Of a stretch of 64,000 bases of DNA, positions 60,181 to 64,000 are shown one piece after another (position 1 is the stretch's first letter; the number at the start of each line of letters is the position of its first letter). The translations under genes were made by a program, and so were the position numbers. The stretch covers positions 4,294,501 to 4,358,500 of the forward strand of contig BSDZ01000086.1 of the NCBI GenBank assembly GCA_030268105.1, written 5' to 3'. The notes beneath the pieces are model-generated. The model did no database searches, was not told the origin of the DNA, and saw nothing but the letters and a program-made list of their open reading frames with translations. The stretch is from Volvox africanus. Lineage: Eukaryota; Chlorophyta; Chlorophyceae; Chlamydomonadales; Volvocaceae.

Positions 60181-63100
60181 CTGGCATCCCCACCGCAAAA
60201 GCATACCGCACATACACGCGATGGATGACGGTTTCGCCCCTGAACCCGGTCTGCATACCGGGAAAGCTGTGCAGAGGTCTCAGCGGCAAAGGCGGCGGCA
60301 TGAACTTTAACCCGCATCAGCATCTATCAGGATGAATATGTAACCAGTTGCGGGGTTTAACGTGAGGTTCTCACCGCGGTCTTAACATCCACCTTTAAGT
60401 CACGGAGCATCCGGGGCAGTACCCTGGGCGCTCGCAAGGCTAGTTGGACAGTAACGCGGGCGGGGCCACCAGCGGCAGCCAAGGGCCGAGAGGCTTTGTA
60501 TCAAGGACTGGGCAAACGTGAATGTGCGTAGGCAGTCCTTGTTGAAAAGCAGTGCTGCAAAAAAATGCCGCAGCCGACTGCCCCATACCAAATTGAAGTT
60601 ACCTTTCGAAGAGCCGTGATCACAGCAAGCGAGTTGTCCTCGCCTGCACCGCAGCCGCTGCCGTACAGTAAAGACGCCACTGCTTTGGACCGCAGTATGG
60701 CACTGTACAGGCCAATCTGCTGGTCACTGGGCTTGCAAAAGACGGTGAGTGAGGTGAGGGGCGGCAGGTGTGTCGCCAGAAGCGCCTGAGTGCGGCGAAG
60801 GATGAACATGGACACCTTGGCCTGCAGCTCCCTGTGGACCACAGCAGAGGCGTAAGGGGCGCATAACGGCGGATGGGAAAACAATGAACCCGAGTCGAAG
60901 CACAGATGGGGCATGCAACAGAGACATCGTGCGCATCGAACGATTGCTCATCATGGTAAAAGAACACGAAGCGAGAGACTTTTTTGCGAAACGCATGCCG
61001 AAACACATGCCGGACTTGCAAGAGGAAGACGGCGTGCGTGCACCTCAAACATTCCCCAAAAGCGACTAGGAGAGACCATGGCCGTTGATACTTGCGCTAT
61101 TTGCAAGCGGTCAAGCAGCCTACAGCATCGATCAATTTTGGCTCGATGATACATAAGAGGTGGTAACAGGTGGTCGTCTGTGCAGAGAGGTGCCTGACGG
61201 AATGGGCCATCGCGTGACAAGAATAACTGAATTTTCATTGGACAAGAGCAGCGCACAGACACCACCACACGGCCGTCGTCATTTGGCTGCTGCGGCAATT
61301 AACGGATGGCATCTGCTGTATTGCCCGCACCTGGCCCTCCCCTCGCCCATATCTTTCTCTTCAGCCGTGGCAGTAGCTTCCTGGGCGCGCGTAATCGGTA
61401 TGCCGTACACGCGGTTGAACACCGCCGGCGTACCCAGCACGTCCGGGACGACAAAGGACAAGAGCGCTGCGAGTGGAGCCCGAAATGTGAAAGGGAATGA
61501 GCAGAGGGGCACCGTCACGAGCATGCCTGAAAGGACTCGAGTGCACCGCAACCCGCGCCGACTGGGTTGTAATTTTGTAATAATTAAATGAGCAATTTTG
61601 GCACTTCAATGGTAAGGGAACCCGTTGATCCGAGCCCTAGCGCCGTAAGACGAGGCATTGGGGCGACATCTTCAATGTCAATCCGTCCAGTCATGTTACA
61701 GCCGCCAGGTAATATGGCGCAAAGTAGTTTGCTCGGGTTGCCCATGAAAACATTCCCATAAAGAAGGAAATGTAAACTAGACGCACGGGTTGCGAAGGTG
61801 CGGCGCTCCACAATGTGAACGGCACGAGCTTACCATAAAACTCTTTGAGGTCGTTTTGGACCGGCGTGCCTGCGTACGCGTGATGTGCGCGTGATGGGAA
61901 GAAATGGAACACCGTCAAACTCTCACCACGTGGCGCGACGTATTGACCCGTGACGTAAGAAGGTGGCAAGCTGGCGTTCTTGCAACCCCAACACTGTCCG
62001 CATGCAAGGCTCTAGGAGGGGCCGCCAGGAAAATGGTGCTCGAGGCCCAACTAGTGCTCTCGGGAGACCCGCCAAAAGAATATGCCAATCCAAGGAGCTC
62101 AGGAAGATCAAGTAGATTACTTTCCAATAAAACGACTGACCAGTAAGAAGGATACGTCGAGGGCAGTCAAGGCTAAGCAACGCGTCGATCGTCTTGTTAC
62201 CGCCCACAGACTTGAGCCTGCGCATCAGATGATCACTCCCCAATCAACTCAAGTCACAATCAGTCATAAATGATAAGATCATTTCACGGCTTCCATTGCC
62301 AAGCTATTTTTGCCATAAAACTCGCAATCTACCCGACGCCGGATACCGTCGGTGGCGGCCGTTGCCCCCAGGTACACTGTTGCCTGCACCGGTTCAAGGA
62401 CCTACCTGTGGCCTTCATCACACACCAACAGGTCAAAGGCACCCTTGAGCCCCTCAGTGTGCTTGCGTAACGTCTCGTAGCTGCGGCGGAGGAAAAACGA
62501 CCGCGATAGCCGGCATGGTTCCGTTTGTCGGGTTTGAGCGCCTCACACTCGGGCGGGGAGTTGGCGGGTAGGCAGGGGCGGCATGACGAGGCTTCGCACT
62601 AGCCTTCGCCCAACAGATATCAAGATGCGTAACCCGTCGGTGGGCCCCCCTGGGGATGCGTTTGCGTAAGAAGGACCTGAGCCTCGGTGTATTCCGCGTT
62701 TGCCAGCCACTGACCTCGTAATCATCATGCGCTGGTGGCAGCCTTGTCGGAATTCGAGTATCTGCTGTTTGGCCGCCGCGGACTGCTGCAGGCACAGCGT
62801 CTGAAGGGGATCAGGGATAGAGATTATATTGATTGATTATTAGTCTCGTTGATTGATGACATTTTATTGGTCGTCGCCAAGGGTTATCAGCTTACCACGC
62901 AATAGAACGATGAATTACTTACGCACGCACCAGTGTTAGTTACGCAAGCACCAGAGCCAATTAGCAGCGGAAGACTAAAATGTCTAGAGCTTCATTTCGT
63001 TGATACCCATTTCCTCAGCTTCGCTACGCCGGCTTGGCGACAACGCAAGCATGCGATGGAGGTTCTGGGTCCCAAAGTGACATCACGCGTTAGCTGTCTA

Positions 63101-63860
63101 CCTGCAAACGCTCCGACCCCAGCCACTTTTTAATTTCTCGTCCCCAGTTGTCCACCAGGGTTGCTGGAGTCACCACCAGCACTTTGGCCACCAGCGGCCG
63201 ACCCTGCATTACCACGGAAGGTTTGACTCGTGGACGAAGAATCCCCCGCGGGCACATATTCACTAATACTAATGCTAATACACGTGATTGCAGCTTCGCA
63301 AAGCTGTAATATCATGCACATGGACAGGGAACGAAGGTTTGTGAGAACCAAGGCCGTAACCAAGGGAAAGTGCCGCGCAGTTAATGCGCAGCGCGTATGT
63401 TGCTGAGCTGGCGGGTCAGGGGATATTAGCTATGCTGTGCCGCAGTGACGTTAACGAGGATTATCGGAGGACCCGCACGTTCATCTGAACCCACCGCGGG
63501 GCCTTGCCGTAAGAGGGTCCATGCGAGAGTGATTACCTGAAGCGTCTTACCTGCGTGGTAACAGCAACAGCAGCAACAGCATTAGTGCACTCGTGTACAC
63601 CTTCCTCATCGCCGGCGACCAAGTTGTAAAGTAGTTATACGTGCTCGTACCGCAAGCGGCCAGTCGATGCCGGACGATCGACTCTCTTCCCCGGCTGTGT
63701 AATGATTTTCTTCGTTAGAGTACCTTGCAAAATCTCACCCAGTCCCATCTCGTCCGCCAATATGCAGCCCGTCTTGTCTGGGGTGCTCAGCCCCATGACC
63801 GCTCCGTACATGAAGCGTACACCCTCCTCCTGATGGCGCCGCAGGTGGCGGCCAATGTAT
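56494..63860 (-). CDS. RAD54: RAD54-type SNF2/SWI2 DNA-dependent ATPase (5' end not resolved)
   Basis: RAD54 is the nuclear dsDNA translocase that works with RAD51 in homologous recombination. I modelled 19 exons on the minus strand: 63860-63739, 63550-63473, 63226-63102, 62800-62715, 62480-62406, 62217-62141, 61869-61834, 61466-61331, 60831-60603, 60180-60103, 59861-59786, 59602-59479, 59029-58942, 58742-58666, 58258-58239, 57897-57870, 57679-57616, 57303-57049 and 56880-56494. All introns are GT-AG and all phases agree, giving 719 codons plus a stop. The choice of exon 3 start is the least certain. All helicase motifs are intact: [55 protein letters not shown]. The family-typical C-terminal GTIEEK-VYQRQ and [10 protein letters not shown] follow. 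The N-terminal region before motif I lies upstream. Exons are very short. Confidence 0.92.
58239..58258 (-). other. RAD54: 20-nt microexon in RAD54
   Basis: The exon is flanked by acceptor TTTTGCTGCAG and donor GTAAGC. With one base from each neighbour it encodes SDWNPAMD, the invariant DWNPA segment after motif V. The next exon is only 28 nt. Confidence 0.85.
60603..63860 (-). other. RAD54: RAD54 exons 1-9: first ATPase lobe
   Basis: Exon 1 (63739-63860) gives [19 protein letters not shown] and ends within ADEMGLG; exon 2 (63473-63550) completes Walker A as [16 protein letters not shown]. Exon 3 has [20 protein letters not shown] (motif Ia). Exon 5 has [11 protein letters not shown] and VCDEGHR (motif II). 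Exons 6 and 7 give [18 protein letters not shown] (motif III). Exon 8 has [20 protein letters not shown], matching the RAD54 family's segment after motif III. Exon 9 has [19 protein letters not shown], the conserved RRT region leading to the interlobe linker. These features separate RAD54 from ISWI, CHD and ATRX relatives. Residue spacing matches RAD54 with only small length differences. Confidence 0.9.
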
Positions 63861-64000
63861 CTGCGATGAACGCGGGTTGGATCGTAACATGTAACATGTA
63901 CACGCCGGTAAGACGGCATACGTCGCATAAAAGGGTCCGGACAGATTCACATTTGAACGCATGTATATGTCCCCCGACGTCTAATCTCTCGTGCGACCCA
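63861..64000 (-). other. Upstream intron or N-terminal region of RAD54
   Basis: Sequence upstream of the exon-1 acceptor (CGTTCATCGCAG) shows no recognisable RAD54 N-terminal coding block before the window ends. It is most likely intron. Confidence 0.4.

Noticed and set aside
63550..63590. CAG/CAA triplet run as a notable microsatellite
   Set aside because: It is only a few repeats inside an intron.
63715..63760. RAD54-like locus as a pseudogene because of DEMGLGEI
   Set aside because: The apparent loss of the Walker lysine is intron sequence; splicing to 63550 restores GKTLQ, and all other motifs and phases are intact.

Overview
The window is eukaryotic nuclear DNA. Its only confidently named host gene is broken into at least 19 small exons by GT-AG introns, it holds the 5' half of an LTR retrotransposon, and most of it is one very large tandem array. 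There is no sign of prokaryotic operon structure. I cannot name the species. An intron-rich protist or green alga would fit, but that is a guess.

Layout. (1) Positions 1-3336: the 5' half of a Ty3/gypsy-like LTR retrotransposon on the minus strand. It has a 5' LTR (2518-3336, ends TGTTGT/ACAACA), a probable primer-binding site, a gag ORF with a zinc knuckle, a single in-frame UAG, and the start of pol with a DTGA protease motif that runs off the left edge. (2) Positions 3337-52734: about 49.4 kb of tandem array, 13 complete units and one partial unit of about 3.59 kb. Each unit is itself a giant inverted repeat, with two arms of about 1.44 kb facing each other across a 16-bp loop, separated from the next pair by an asymmetric 0.69-kb spacer rich in CTG/GCC. 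The arms carry degenerate copies of a split, unrecognised gene. The first unit carries a private 304-bp AT-rich insertion. The array starts at the exact outer base of the LTR, so the element has probably cut the array and more of it may lie to the left. (3) Positions 52735-56493: unique flank. Candidate minus-strand exons directly abut the array, suggesting that the array grew from the 3' part of an adjacent gene; the rest is featureless. (4) Positions 56494-63860: the 3' part of a RAD54-type SNF2/SWI2 ATPase gene on the minus strand. I could reconstruct it exon by exon with every splice phase consistent, from before motif I to the stop codon; its N-terminus is not resolved.

Interpretation. 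The most unusual object is the array: a tandem repeat of long hairpins. Any transcript through a unit could fold into double-stranded RNA of about 1.4 kb. Copy-to-copy variants are shuffled in ways that point to unequal exchange or gene conversion, and edge copies carry variants that the interior has lost. RAD54 acts in homologous recombination, but its presence beside the array is most likely coincidental.
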